From an uncultured Collinsella sp. (GTDB taxonomy: Bacteria > Actinomycetota > Coriobacteriia > Coriobacteriales > Coriobacteriaceae): a stretch of DNA of 64,000 nt. A program made the position numbers and the translations under genes. The notes under the pieces are model-generated. The model ran no database searches. It had not been told where the DNA came from and saw only the letters and a program-made list of their open reading frames with translations. The DNA lies in contig CALKBO010000015.1 of NCBI GenBank assembly GCA_937989875.1, positions 14,347-78,346 of the forward strand, given 5' to 3'. This document shows, piece after piece, positions 25,201 to 33,192 of this stretch (its first letter is position 1; each line of letters begins with the position of its first letter).

Positions 25201-25897
25201 CCACGCCAAGGATTTCTTGAGCCGCACCGAGGGCATCGAGTATGCCTCCGATGACATTCCCAACGCTGTGGAGAACGTGGCAAAGGTACGCGAGATCCTC
25301 AAAGACCCGAAGCCCTACGGCCGCATTAAAGACCTTCAGCCGTTGATGGCACCCGTCGAGGAAGACATCAAAAAGCACCTGGGCATTCGCCGCAACGAGT
25401 TCTTGTGTCGTATCGAAAACGACCTGCAGGATTTGCGGAAGCAGGCCGAGAGCCAAGAAGGTTTTGTCAAGCAGGCCAAGGATGCCATCGCGGACGCCAA
25501 CACCAGGTATGAGTCGTTCAAGAACCGCGCCCATGGCGTCCAGAGCCTCAACGAGCTTAACGCCCTCGCGGCAAACTGGGAAAACTGGATCGTTGCTGCA
25601 ACCAACAAGATATACGACGCCGTGGATGAGGCCCGCATGCGAATGGACAACGAGCGCCGCACCACCGAGGTCACGAGTACGGGTGAGGTGGTCAAGAAGA
25701 TCTCCAACAAGGGCGCCGCATCGTCTGCGCCCGTGCCCGCGTCTAAGCCCCAGCGCAAGATCAAGACCGTGCGCCGCGCCGATCTGGCCAAGCCGAGTCG
25801 CCTCTTGTCCGCAGAGGACGTGGAGCGCTACGTGGACGACCTGCGCTCTCGCCTTATGCAGGAGCTCGCTGCAAACGACGAGATTCGTATCAACTAA
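22235..25897 (+). CDS. brxC: BREX protein BrxC (PglY-like large ATPase)
   Basis: A 1220-residue ATPase, the largest BREX component. Walker A GFFGSGKS is at 73-80 and Walker B 'LLFMVDEVGQF' places the DE pair at 270-271; 'GGRVWVMVTSQE' follows as sensor-like strand. The second half is helical with coiled-coil stretches, and the tail is basic ('KPQRKIKTVRRADLAKPSR'). BrxC is needed for both host methylation and phage exclusion in BREX systems and probably assembles with PglX and PglZ. The ATG at 22235 has AAAGGAG; the 77 bases after brxB are noncoding. Confidence 0.95.
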   Translation: MDNTIIRDLFAKDINRSINGVVKVQDSKDGSIRQELDEYVVTRELQGHLATFFKAYGDAIDVRTDKIGVWISGFFGSGKSHFLKMLSYLLENRQIGGKSAIRYFDGKIVDPMVAAAMERACSVPTQAILFNIDSKAGQWKQGDTAPTALLRGFERMFYEARGFYGEDLKLAKLEDYIDSLGKTQEFREAFERVNGESWLHTRDTYSYFEDDVVEVLQSVLGMSEKAAWNWLEGSEDEVLAPDVFAKKVKDYVDAQAAAHGGNFRLLFMVDEVGQFITNDKDPSLMLSLQTIVEELGAACGGRVWVMVTSQEAIDNLSLPVGNDFSKIQGRFNTRLSLSSSSVDEVIQRRVLEKTAPAADMLAQVYEQDAAVLKNNFTFEGGSRSDLAGYANSKDFVASYPFVGYQFKLLPDVMTEVRKHGVKAKHMSTGERSMLSAFQESAQAIQYDQTGALVPFWCFFDTISKDLEHGINQVVDRAVRAAEDARGLEPYDVQVLKLLYLIRYIGYVKATVENISIFMIDDLDVDMRALKDRVKESLARLERENYVARQGDAYSFLTDEEQEIAQEIARTPVDNAQVIESIKKRLFDSIYTARKLSRGANDFPFDRYVDGSIHGASMGGMELCVATMASDLGRADDTELALASSGKAIVALSDEADYWETLVNAAKIRKYAKTRNLQELQPSTRQIVESKMREAAYNEKEADVLLSEAVLHARCAVNGRIIEVRAAKPAQVFEQVLAQLCDAVFEKADYIGAPVTSDSDIRSTLAGNVQAGLAGMDAGNTRALKEVEDYLKVQHQRHLDTAMGDIQRRYQQKPYGWREVDIANVVAQLVVEQRAQVLFGGQTVQANDSRMVSLLRKDADKAQVRLRVRMSDRLLRATGELMRGLFDLKTVPSNEDKLVAELKERLEGLREVCVAMARDYYTGIKPAYPYPGEDECEKMRSEVVDVLKDQSDSEAFLTTFTKHEDRLFDAKEDFDKVVEFFESNQRTAFDHAKDFLSRTEGIEYASDDIPNAVENVAKVREILKDPKPYGRIKDLQPLMAPVEEDIKKHLGIRRNEFLCRIENDLQDLRKQAESQEGFVKQAKDAIADANTRYESFKNRAHGVQSLNELNALAANWENWIVAATNKIYDAVDEARMRMDNERRTTEVTSTGEVVKKISNKGAASSAPVPASKPQRKIKTVRRADLAKPSRLLSAEDVERYVDDLRSRLMQELAANDEIRIN

Positions 25898-25963
25898 CTC
25901 GCGGAGCCACCGGTGCCAAAGCGAGCACCGGTGGCTTATAGCGTTTAGAAAGGCTCATCAACC

Positions 25964-28480
25964 ATGAACGATTCTGCTCTTAAGAGCTTCTGCACCTGGG
26001 CCCGTACAGAGCTCATCAAAGGCGTGGAGGCACAGATGGTGCGCTACGGCATCACCGAACCTGCACCTTCGCCCGTTGGGTCTGAGACCGTCAACGGCCT
26101 GCCCCTAAGTCCTGCTGAGGTTGAGCAGCGTGACGAGCTGCTGCGCATACAGACAGAGGTGGGTCACGAGGCGCTGCGCGACCGAGCGGCCTACACCTGG
26201 TTCAACCGCATCGTGGCCATTCGCTTTATGGATGCACGCGGATGGCTCCCCAGCCGTATGCGCATGCTGAGTCGTGCGGACGGCAGCCATGGCAGCGAGG
26301 CCGTGGAGAACGCACTGGACCTGGAAATAACGACGGCCGATACCGATCGCATAGCCGAGCTCAAGATGGCGGGCTTGGATGAACCGTTGTGGCGCTACCT
26401 GTTTGTTGCTCAGTGCGAGGAGCTTGCCGATTGCCTGTCGGGCGTCTTTGAACGCGTGGGCGGAGCCATGGAGCTGCTGTTGCCCCAGGGCCTCATGATG
26501 GCTGACAGTGTGGTGGGCAAACTCAATGCCGTCCTCGCTGACGAGGACTGGCGCGAGGGCGTGACCGTTCTGGGCTGGATGTATCAGTACTACAACGCTG
26601 ACGTCAAAGACGAGTTCTTCAAGTCCAAGCGCAAGGCAGCGGCGGCGGACATCGCGCCCGCCACGCAGCTCTTCACCCCCGAGTGGATCGTGCGCTATAT
26701 GGTCGAGAACTCGCTCGGCCGTCTGTGGATGCTCAACAATCCGGGGAGTTCGCTACGCGAGCGCATGGAGTATTACATCGAGCCCGATGCTGAGCACGAG
26801 GACTTCATCCGCATTTCGAGTCCCGAGGAGATAACCCTCTGCGACCCCGCATGCGGCTCGGGCCATATCTTGGTCTATGCGTTTGAGCTGCTCTTCCATA
26901 TGTACGAGGAGCGCGGCTATCGTGAGCGCGAGATTCCCGAGCTCATTCTTACTAAAAACCTTGCAGGTATGGAAATCGATTCCCGCGCGGCACAGATCGC
27001 GGAGCTGGCGCTTGCCATGTGCGCCCGCGAGCACGACCGTCGCTTCTTTAGGCGTGGCGTTCGCGCCGACGTTACCGTGCTCTCGAGCATCCCGCTAGGG
27101 GAGGACGAGCTGCCGGGTAACAAGAAGCTCGCCGAGGAGCTGAGTCATTTGGGCGAGATCGGTTCGCTGCTCAATCCTTCAGAGGACGAGATCGACGAGT
27201 TCAAGGCTGCCGCCGCGAGTTGTTCCGATGACCTTTTTGCCGCTACGGCCAAAACTAAGCTCGAAAGCGCTGCCGCCATCTGCGAGAAGCTGTCCCGTCG
27301 TTTTACCTGCACCGTTGCGAATCCTCCGTATATGGGCAGCAGTAGCTTTAACCCCTTCATGAGCAAGTGGGTCAAGAAGAACTACCCCGACGTGAAGAGC
27401 GACCTCTTCTCCAGCTTTGTCGTTCGCATGTTCAGTCTCGCCAAGGACCACGGCGAGTGCGGAGTCATGTCGCCTTTCGTCTGGATGTTCATCGGAAGCT
27501 ATGAGAAGCTCCGCAACGAGATTATCGACAACAGAACGCTTACCTCCCTCATTCAACTTGAGTACTCGGGCTTCGCTGGCGCGACTGTGCCCATCTGCAC
27601 CTACACGTTTCACAACTCACTCATCAAGGGCTACAAGGGAAGCTACGTGCGCCTTTCTGACTTCGTTGGCGCCGCTGTCCAGGCTCCCAAGGCCCTCGAG
27701 GCAATCCAAAACCCCGACTGCGGCTGGTTCTACCGCCGCAACGCCGAGACCTTCAAGCAGATCCCCGGCACCCCCATAGCCTACTGGGCCAGTGATGCCC
27801 TTGTTGAATCGTTCACAAAAGGAAGGAGGCTCGATGCTGTTGCTACTCCGCGACAGGGCTTGGCGACGAGCGATAATGGCCGCTTTTTGAGGAAATGGTG
27901 GGAAGTGGCGCCTTCCAACACATCGCGAGATTGTAGCGGCAGGCCTGAGGCAAAGCAGAGTGGCTCCCGTTGGTTCCCGATTATTCGGGGCGGCTCCTAT
28001 CGAAAGTGGTGGGGTGACTACGACGAGGTGGTTAACTGGTTTGATGACGGTCGGGAGATGAAGGAAGCAATTCTGTCCAAGTATACTTATCTCTCTACAC
28101 CTGATTTTGTGATCAAGAACCAGAACGACTATTTCAAGCCCGCAGTTTCCTGGTCTAAAATTTCTTCCAGCCTCGCCTCCTTTAGGTTTGCGCCTCGAGG
28201 GATGCTTTTTGAGGTAGCTGGAGCATGTCTTTTTGCGGAGCCGAACGAGCTCCGATACATCCAGGCTTTCTGCAACTGTTCCATTGCCGAAATTGATTTG
28301 GCGTTTATGTCGCCGACTCTAAACTTTGAGGTAGGCCAAATCGGTCAGTTGCCAATCATCCAAGATGAGGCTGCCGAGCCGACTGTCTGTTCACTCGTTG
28401 AGGAATCTCGCTCAATTTCAAAGGCGGACTACGATTCGTTTGAAACCTCTTGGGATTTTAAACGTAATCCTCTTGTCTAG
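25964..28480 (+). CDS. pglX: BREX adenine-specific methyltransferase PglX, N-terminal and target-recognition part
   Basis: The catalytic half of the BREX DNA methyltransferase, 838 residues. Motif I DPACGSGH is at 294-301 and motif IV NPPY at 453-456, the signature of N6-adenine methylation; the target-recognition region follows (about 600-800). It ends 'TSWDFKRNPLV' then stop, exactly where intact PglX proteins (about 1200 residues) continue into their C-terminal domain. That domain is encoded separately at 29481. From about 27,820 on the base composition is visibly more AT-rich, as in the inserted gene downstream. Start ATG has AGAAAGG upstream. Confidence 0.93.
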   Translation: MNDSALKSFCTWARTELIKGVEAQMVRYGITEPAPSPVGSETVNGLPLSPAEVEQRDELLRIQTEVGHEALRDRAAYTWFNRIVAIRFMDARGWLPSRMRMLSRADGSHGSEAVENALDLEITTADTDRIAELKMAGLDEPLWRYLFVAQCEELADCLSGVFERVGGAMELLLPQGLMMADSVVGKLNAVLADEDWREGVTVLGWMYQYYNADVKDEFFKSKRKAAAADIAPATQLFTPEWIVRYMVENSLGRLWMLNNPGSSLRERMEYYIEPDAEHEDFIRISSPEEITLCDPACGSGHILVYAFELLFHMYEERGYREREIPELILTKNLAGMEIDSRAAQIAELALAMCAREHDRRFFRRGVRADVTVLSSIPLGEDELPGNKKLAEELSHLGEIGSLLNPSEDEIDEFKAAAASCSDDLFAATAKTKLESAAAICEKLSRRFTCTVANPPYMGSSSFNPFMSKWVKKNYPDVKSDLFSSFVVRMFSLAKDHGECGVMSPFVWMFIGSYEKLRNEIIDNRTLTSLIQLEYSGFAGATVPICTYTFHNSLIKGYKGSYVRLSDFVGAAVQAPKALEAIQNPDCGWFYRRNAETFKQIPGTPIAYWASDALVESFTKGRRLDAVATPRQGLATSDNGRFLRKWWEVAPSNTSRDCSGRPEAKQSGSRWFPIIRGGSYRKWWGDYDEVVNWFDDGREMKEAILSKYTYLSTPDFVIKNQNDYFKPAVSWSKISSSLASFRFAPRGMLFEVAGACLFAEPNELRYIQAFCNCSIAEIDLAFMSPTLNFEVGQIGQLPIIQDEAAEPTVCSLVEESRSISKADYDSFETSWDFKRNPLV

Positions 28481-28489
28481 GTGATCGCC

Positions 28490-29335
28490 ATGGCTGAAAA
28501 GAAGAGGCGCAAGCCTGTCGATAAGACAAAAATTGAATATGTCGAACCTAAGCCAAGCTGGATAAAGGCTGTTAAGGTTAATGACCATAACGATGTCATG
28601 GGTTCTATTATTCAGTTTTTTCTGGTTGAATCTCCTTGTAAAGGCGTGAGCAGCAGAGGGCTATCGCTTCTCGATTATGGATGGGTTGATAGTGTTCCTC
28701 CTAAATCTGGGTATCTTCACCGAAGATTATTGGAAGTGGCCAATCTCTGCGATGGGTCGACACTATTTACGGCCACACGAAAAGAAGAGATGAAAAAGAG
28801 ATTTGTTGATGCCGGTATGCCTGGCAATTTTGCTTCAACTTGTACCTCAAATCGCGTTGTGGCGCTCATCAACAGCAATTTTGTGCTTGATATATTTCGG
28901 ATTATTAGAAATTCGTTGGCACATTGTCGCTTTCAATTGGTCGATAAGAACGGTGTAGATTTCATTGCTTTTGAAAACGGTATGCCAGGAAAAGATCTCA
29001 TTGGAGCGGATGCATTTGAGGTGAGCTCTCGTTTATTTCTTAAATGCAGCACTCTCATTGATTGGATTGCTGTGGTTAAGTCCGAGGCTATATACGAGGC
29101 GGAAGAAATTGCACGCAAGAAAGAGACCTCAGAACGGGAGTGGGAAAACAAACGTCAATTGGTTTTGTCTCGAATATCGAATGGATCTTACTCAAATAAA
29201 GATGATCTCGGGAAGGACTGCGAGCTATCTAAGCGTAATTTAGATAAATTACTTGGCGAGCTGAAGGCCCAAGGGCTTATTGCTTATTCACGTTCTAATC
29301 GAAAATGGGAACTTACTGGTGACGCAAATCAGTGA
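28490..29335 (+). CDS. HEPN-like protein with C-terminal winged helix, inserted within pglX
   Basis: A 281-residue protein lying between the two pglX parts. 'FRIIRNSLAHCRF' holds the R-x4-H motif (R140, H145) of HEPN domains, many of which are RNases in toxin-antitoxin and abortive-infection systems; some HEPN proteins are not catalytic. A charged helix (about 200-225) leads to a C-terminal winged-helix-like region ('DDLGKDCELSKRNLDKLLGE' then 'LIAYSRSNRKWEL'). The gene is clearly AT-richer than the BREX core genes. Its ATG is 9 bases after the pglX stop; AGGTGA overlapping that stop is the ribosome site, so translation is probably coupled. Function is inferred only. Confidence 0.7.
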   Translation: MAEKKRRKPVDKTKIEYVEPKPSWIKAVKVNDHNDVMGSIIQFFLVESPCKGVSSRGLSLLDYGWVDSVPPKSGYLHRRLLEVANLCDGSTLFTATRKEEMKKRFVDAGMPGNFASTCTSNRVVALINSNFVLDIFRIIRNSLAHCRFQLVDKNGVDFIAFENGMPGKDLIGADAFEVSSRLFLKCSTLIDWIAVVKSEAIYEAEEIARKKETSEREWENKRQLVLSRISNGSYSNKDDLGKDCELSKRNLDKLLGELKAQGLIAYSRSNRKWELTGDANQ

Positions 29336-29480
29336 GTAAGAGATGTTTCATCTTTGATTGCGAAGAACGGTGTGTCGAATGAGCTTCCAACGTTTTTTAT
29401 CGCAAAGAGACTCGCTGTCTCTCGAAAGTAACCTTTTAAATGAAATTAGTCGGCGATTTTAAATGAGAGGGCGGTCAAAT

Positions 29481-30449
29481 ATGGTCACTTTACTTCAAGA
29501 TAAATACGAGGCTCGCAAGGCTGAGGTTAATGCTCGCTTTGAGCAGCTTCGCGCTAACGAGGAAGAGCTCAACCGAATCTTTGCCAAAATCTACAACATG
29601 GAGGGGGAGGTGCCCGTCGAGGTCGAGGACAAGTACGTTTCGGTGGCACGCATCTTCGACACCGCTGATGAGATTCCCGAGAGCTACAAGGGCAACAAAT
29701 ACGTGCGCACCAAGCGCGACGAGATCACCTCGCTCATAAGCTATGCCGTGGGCTGCATGTTTGGCCGCTATTCGCTGGATGTGGACGGGCTGGTCCTGGC
29801 CGGTCAGGGCGCCACGGTCGACGACTATCTGGCCAAGATGCCCGATCCCGATCACGTGACCTTTATGCCTGATGCCGACAACGTACTGCCCATTACCGAT
29901 GACGAGTACTTTGACGACGACATCGCGTGCTACTTTATCGACTTTGTGCGCACCGTGTACGGCGAGGAGACGCTCGAGCAGAACCTGGCCTTCATTGCCG
30001 AGGCGCTCGGCGGTAAGGGTACCTCGCGCGAGGTGATTCGCACCTACTTTTTGAAGGACTTTTTTAAGGACCACTGCCAGACCTATAAGAAACGCCCCAT
30101 CTACTGGCTGTTCGACAGCGGTAAGAAGAACGGTTTCAAGTGTCTTGTTTACATGCATCGCTACCAGCCTGACCTATTGGCTCGCATCCGCACCGACTAT
30201 GTGCATGAGCAGCAGGAGCGCTACCGTGCCCAGATCGGCTATGCCAACGATGCCCTTGCTGGTGCCGAGCGCGGCGAGCGCGTGCGCTTGGACAAGCGCG
30301 TCAAAAAGCTCAACGACCAGCTCAAAGAGACCATTGGCTACGAGGAGAAGCTGCACCACTTGGCAGACCAGATGATTAAGATCGACCTGGATGACGGCGT
30401 CAAGGTCAACTACGCCAAGTTTCAGGATGTGCTGGCAAAGATTAAGTAA
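29481..30449 (+). CDS. pglX: PglX C-terminal domain encoded as a separate protein
   Basis: A 322-residue protein that corresponds to the C-terminal domain of BREX PglX: 'RFEQLRANEEELNRIFAKIY', 'SLISYAVGCMFGRYSLD', 'RPIYWLFDSGKKNGFKCLVY' and 'LARIRTDYVHEQQ' are hallmark stretches. It has its own ATG with AGAGGG upstream (an in-frame ATG at 29463 is also possible), and no frame damage. Together with the 838-residue part it adds up to the usual PglX length, so nothing obvious is missing. It may reassemble with the N-terminal protein. G+C returns to the genome level within its first 15 codons. pglZ follows 23 bases later. Confidence 0.88.
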   Translation: MVTLLQDKYEARKAEVNARFEQLRANEEELNRIFAKIYNMEGEVPVEVEDKYVSVARIFDTADEIPESYKGNKYVRTKRDEITSLISYAVGCMFGRYSLDVDGLVLAGQGATVDDYLAKMPDPDHVTFMPDADNVLPITDDEYFDDDIACYFIDFVRTVYGEETLEQNLAFIAEALGGKGTSREVIRTYFLKDFFKDHCQTYKKRPIYWLFDSGKKNGFKCLVYMHRYQPDLLARIRTDYVHEQQERYRAQIGYANDALAGAERGERVRLDKRVKKLNDQLKETIGYEEKLHHLADQMIKIDLDDGVKVNYAKFQDVLAKIK

Positions 30450-30472
30450 CTGCAGATACGGTAAGGATATTC

Positions 30473-33181
30473 ATGCCCAAGATCGATGTAGAAGAACAGC
30501 TCAAGCTGCGATTTTTGCAGCCGTTGCTCGCATGCATGCCCCGCCGTGTGGTGGTTTGGCACGATGCGGACGGCGAGTTTGCTCCTGAGTTTGAGCGATT
30601 GGCTGCCGAGGGTTTCGACGGCGTGGGGGCCGATGCCGGCGTAATGCCTGCTCACGGTGACTTTGAGCGCCCGGTGCGCTTTGTTGAGGCCTGCGAGGGC
30701 CGTATGTTTGCCGTCAAGAAGCTCATCAACCGCGATGACCTTGCGAGCGATATCTTGCTGTATCGCCGTTGCCCGCGCGGCAGGCTTGAGGGTGATTGGC
30801 TTGCCGATGTTGAGCTGTATGCCGATCAGTTCCAGGCTGACTATCTTTCGCTTTTGGCCGATCAGCTGGGCATCGAGAATATCGACGCCGTGCGCGAGAG
30901 CCTTCGCGAGCACAAGACGTTCTTTGATGCCAAGACCCGCTGCGCTAAGTTTGCCGCGTGTGTTCCGCATGCCTCGGGCGCATCCGATATCGAACTCGGC
31001 ATCCTTACGGTGATTTTTGGCGGTAAAGAGCTTGGTGACGCGCGCCCCGCGTTTGTGCTGCGTGGCTGTATGACCATGCTGCTGCACGAGGGTCCCGAGG
31101 CGCTGGCCGAGTTGATGGACAAGTACTGCGTGCGCGATGTGCTCTCTGCCTTTATGCTTCGCTGCTATGGGTTTGAGGGACCGCTGTATGAGCGCGACTC
31201 ATTGCTTATGCTTTCATCCCATGTGCTCCTTACAGCGGCGTCTACCGCGCTTCCCGAGGGAGCGCTCAAGGGACTCGAAAGCTATGTGGCTCCCGCCTAC
31301 GGCCCCTATTGCCTTGAGGCGGTGCGTACGTGGGACCAGACCGCCGATACCCAGGCGTCGAGCGAGGACCTATTTGAGATCTGCCGTTTGGTTGAGGACG
31401 CCCGCGGACTCTTTGCACGGTTCGAGACCTTGCCGATCGATGTTCTGACCTCGCTTGATGTGTTTCCGTGCGTCAATGAGGCTGTGCTCTCGCAGCTGTT
31501 CTGCTCGTTTGCCCAGGGCGCGGACCGTGTTGAGGATGCGCGCGCATTTGCTGCGCGTCGCTGCGACCTAAGCTGGTACCGTCGTGTCGAGAGCTACTTT
31601 GACCTGCTTGCCGCTGTGGCCGATATGTGCGCGTTTAGGCAGGCGCATGCGGGCGGCTTCCATCTGGCGCAGCCCCAGCAGGTGTGGGATGCCTACACGT
31701 CCGATTGGTATGCCATGGATGCCGCCTATCGTCATATGTGCACCGCGTATCTGCGGGCGCGCTCCGTCGAGTGCGATGTACTCGAGGAACCTGCCCGAGC
31801 TGTGGTGGATTGGGCGGAGAATCTCTACAGTAACTGGTTCTTGGTCGACGCCAATACCTGCTGGGCGGCCGCTGCGCAAGGGGAGTGGGCCTATTGCGGC
31901 TACATCGATGGCCCTGCGCGGCAGGATAAGTTCTACTGGCATGTGCTGCCCACCTATGTGGGCTCTGCCAAAACGACAGTCGTTATCGTGAGTGACGCGT
32001 TGCGCTATGAGGTGGCCCGCGACGTTGCGGCGCTGCTCGAGCGCGAGCGCGGCGGCAACGTCAAGGTTTCTAGTATGCAGGCGGTCTTTCCCTCCATTAC
32101 CGAGGTAGGTATGCCTGCGCTGCTGCCACACCAAGCGCTTGAACTTGCAGCGGATGGCTCGTTTGTGTTGGCTGACGGCATGCCCACTGCGACGACTCCG
32201 CAGCGTGAGGCCGTGCTTGCCCACGTTGAGCCCACGGCCTGCGCTTTACGCTCGAGCGCATACCTCAACATGGCGGGAACCGAGCGTAAGGCGTTGCTCA
32301 AGGACTCAAGACTTGTCTACCTCTACCACAACAAGATCGATGCCACGGGCGAGAAGGCCGCTACGCAGGATGACGTCTTCGGTGCCTGTGCGGACACCGT
32401 GGAGGAACTTGCTGCGTTGGCGCGTCGCGTGTGCACCGACGCCCCGGGCGCTCGTGTTGTTATAACGGCAGATCACGGCTTTATCTACACGCGTCGGGAA
32501 CTTAACGAGTGTCGGATGCTCGGCAAGCCAGACCTCCCCTTCCTTGACGCTCCCGTCATGCACGGCAAGCGTCATCTGGTGGTGCCCAATGAGGCCATGG
32601 CCAAACTATCGGACGAGGCACGCGGGGTGTTTGTTACTGTTGACATGGGACGTTTGGGTGCCGGCTTTGAGGGGTTTGCCCTGCGCGAGAACGTGCACTT
32701 TAGGCGTCCCGGCGGTACTAACAACTATGTCCACGGCGGCATGAGCTTGCAGGAGCTGTGCGTGCCCGTTGTCGGATTTTGGCGTGCGCGCTCGGGTTCC
32801 AAGGACTTTGTCGACACGCGCGTGGCGACGCTGCGCGTGCTAAGTGAGGGGCGCCGAGTGACCAACTCGCTTTTCTCGGTTAACTTGATTCAGGAGGAAC
32901 CCGCCCAAGGCAAGGTCTTGCCGTGCGAGTACGAGCTGGTGTTTACCGACGCAAGCGGCAACGAGGTGAGCGATACGGTCAAGGCGCATGCCAACAAGAC
33001 TTCTGCTAACTCGCAGGAGCGCGTAGTGCATGTCAAGTTTGCGCTGCATGCGGCGGATGGATTCTCGGCCAAGGGTCCGTACTATCTGGTCTGCCGCGAG
33101 CGCGAGACGGGCAAGATCGTTTGGCGCGAGACGTATACCATCGCTGTTTCGTTTGCCCCTGTTGCTGACTTTGGTTTTTAG
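30473..33181 (+). CDS. pglZ: BREX phosphatase-domain protein PglZ
   Basis: A 902-residue core BREX protein with an alkaline-phosphatase-like domain. Metal-binding motifs are 'VIVSDALRYE' (D508) and 'VITADHGFIYTR' (D667, H668). The N-terminal ~450 residues are family-specific and helical; the C-terminal ~200 are beta-rich ('GGMSLQELCVPVVGFWRA'). PglZ-type domains have shown nuclease or phosphodiesterase activity in some systems. Start ATG has AAGGAT upstream. Its stop codon overlaps the brxL ribosome site. Confidence 0.94.
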   Translation: MPKIDVEEQLKLRFLQPLLACMPRRVVVWHDADGEFAPEFERLAAEGFDGVGADAGVMPAHGDFERPVRFVEACEGRMFAVKKLINRDDLASDILLYRRCPRGRLEGDWLADVELYADQFQADYLSLLADQLGIENIDAVRESLREHKTFFDAKTRCAKFAACVPHASGASDIELGILTVIFGGKELGDARPAFVLRGCMTMLLHEGPEALAELMDKYCVRDVLSAFMLRCYGFEGPLYERDSLLMLSSHVLLTAASTALPEGALKGLESYVAPAYGPYCLEAVRTWDQTADTQASSEDLFEICRLVEDARGLFARFETLPIDVLTSLDVFPCVNEAVLSQLFCSFAQGADRVEDARAFAARRCDLSWYRRVESYFDLLAAVADMCAFRQAHAGGFHLAQPQQVWDAYTSDWYAMDAAYRHMCTAYLRARSVECDVLEEPARAVVDWAENLYSNWFLVDANTCWAAAAQGEWAYCGYIDGPARQDKFYWHVLPTYVGSAKTTVVIVSDALRYEVARDVAALLERERGGNVKVSSMQAVFPSITEVGMPALLPHQALELAADGSFVLADGMPTATTPQREAVLAHVEPTACALRSSAYLNMAGTERKALLKDSRLVYLYHNKIDATGEKAATQDDVFGACADTVEELAALARRVCTDAPGARVVITADHGFIYTRRELNECRMLGKPDLPFLDAPVMHGKRHLVVPNEAMAKLSDEARGVFVTVDMGRLGAGFEGFALRENVHFRRPGGTNNYVHGGMSLQELCVPVVGFWRARSGSKDFVDTRVATLRVLSEGRRVTNSLFSVNLIQEEPAQGKVLPCEYELVFTDASGNEVSDTVKAHANKTSANSQERVVHVKFALHAADGFSAKGPYYLVCRERETGKIVWRETYTIAVSFAPVADFGF

Positions 33182-33192
33182 GAGTGTGCCCT

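Noticed and set aside
29379..29462. 27-codon frame between the HEPN gene and the PglX C-terminal gene
   Set aside because: No convincing ribosome site and no recognisable peptide; too short to support, though it ends at the next start codon.
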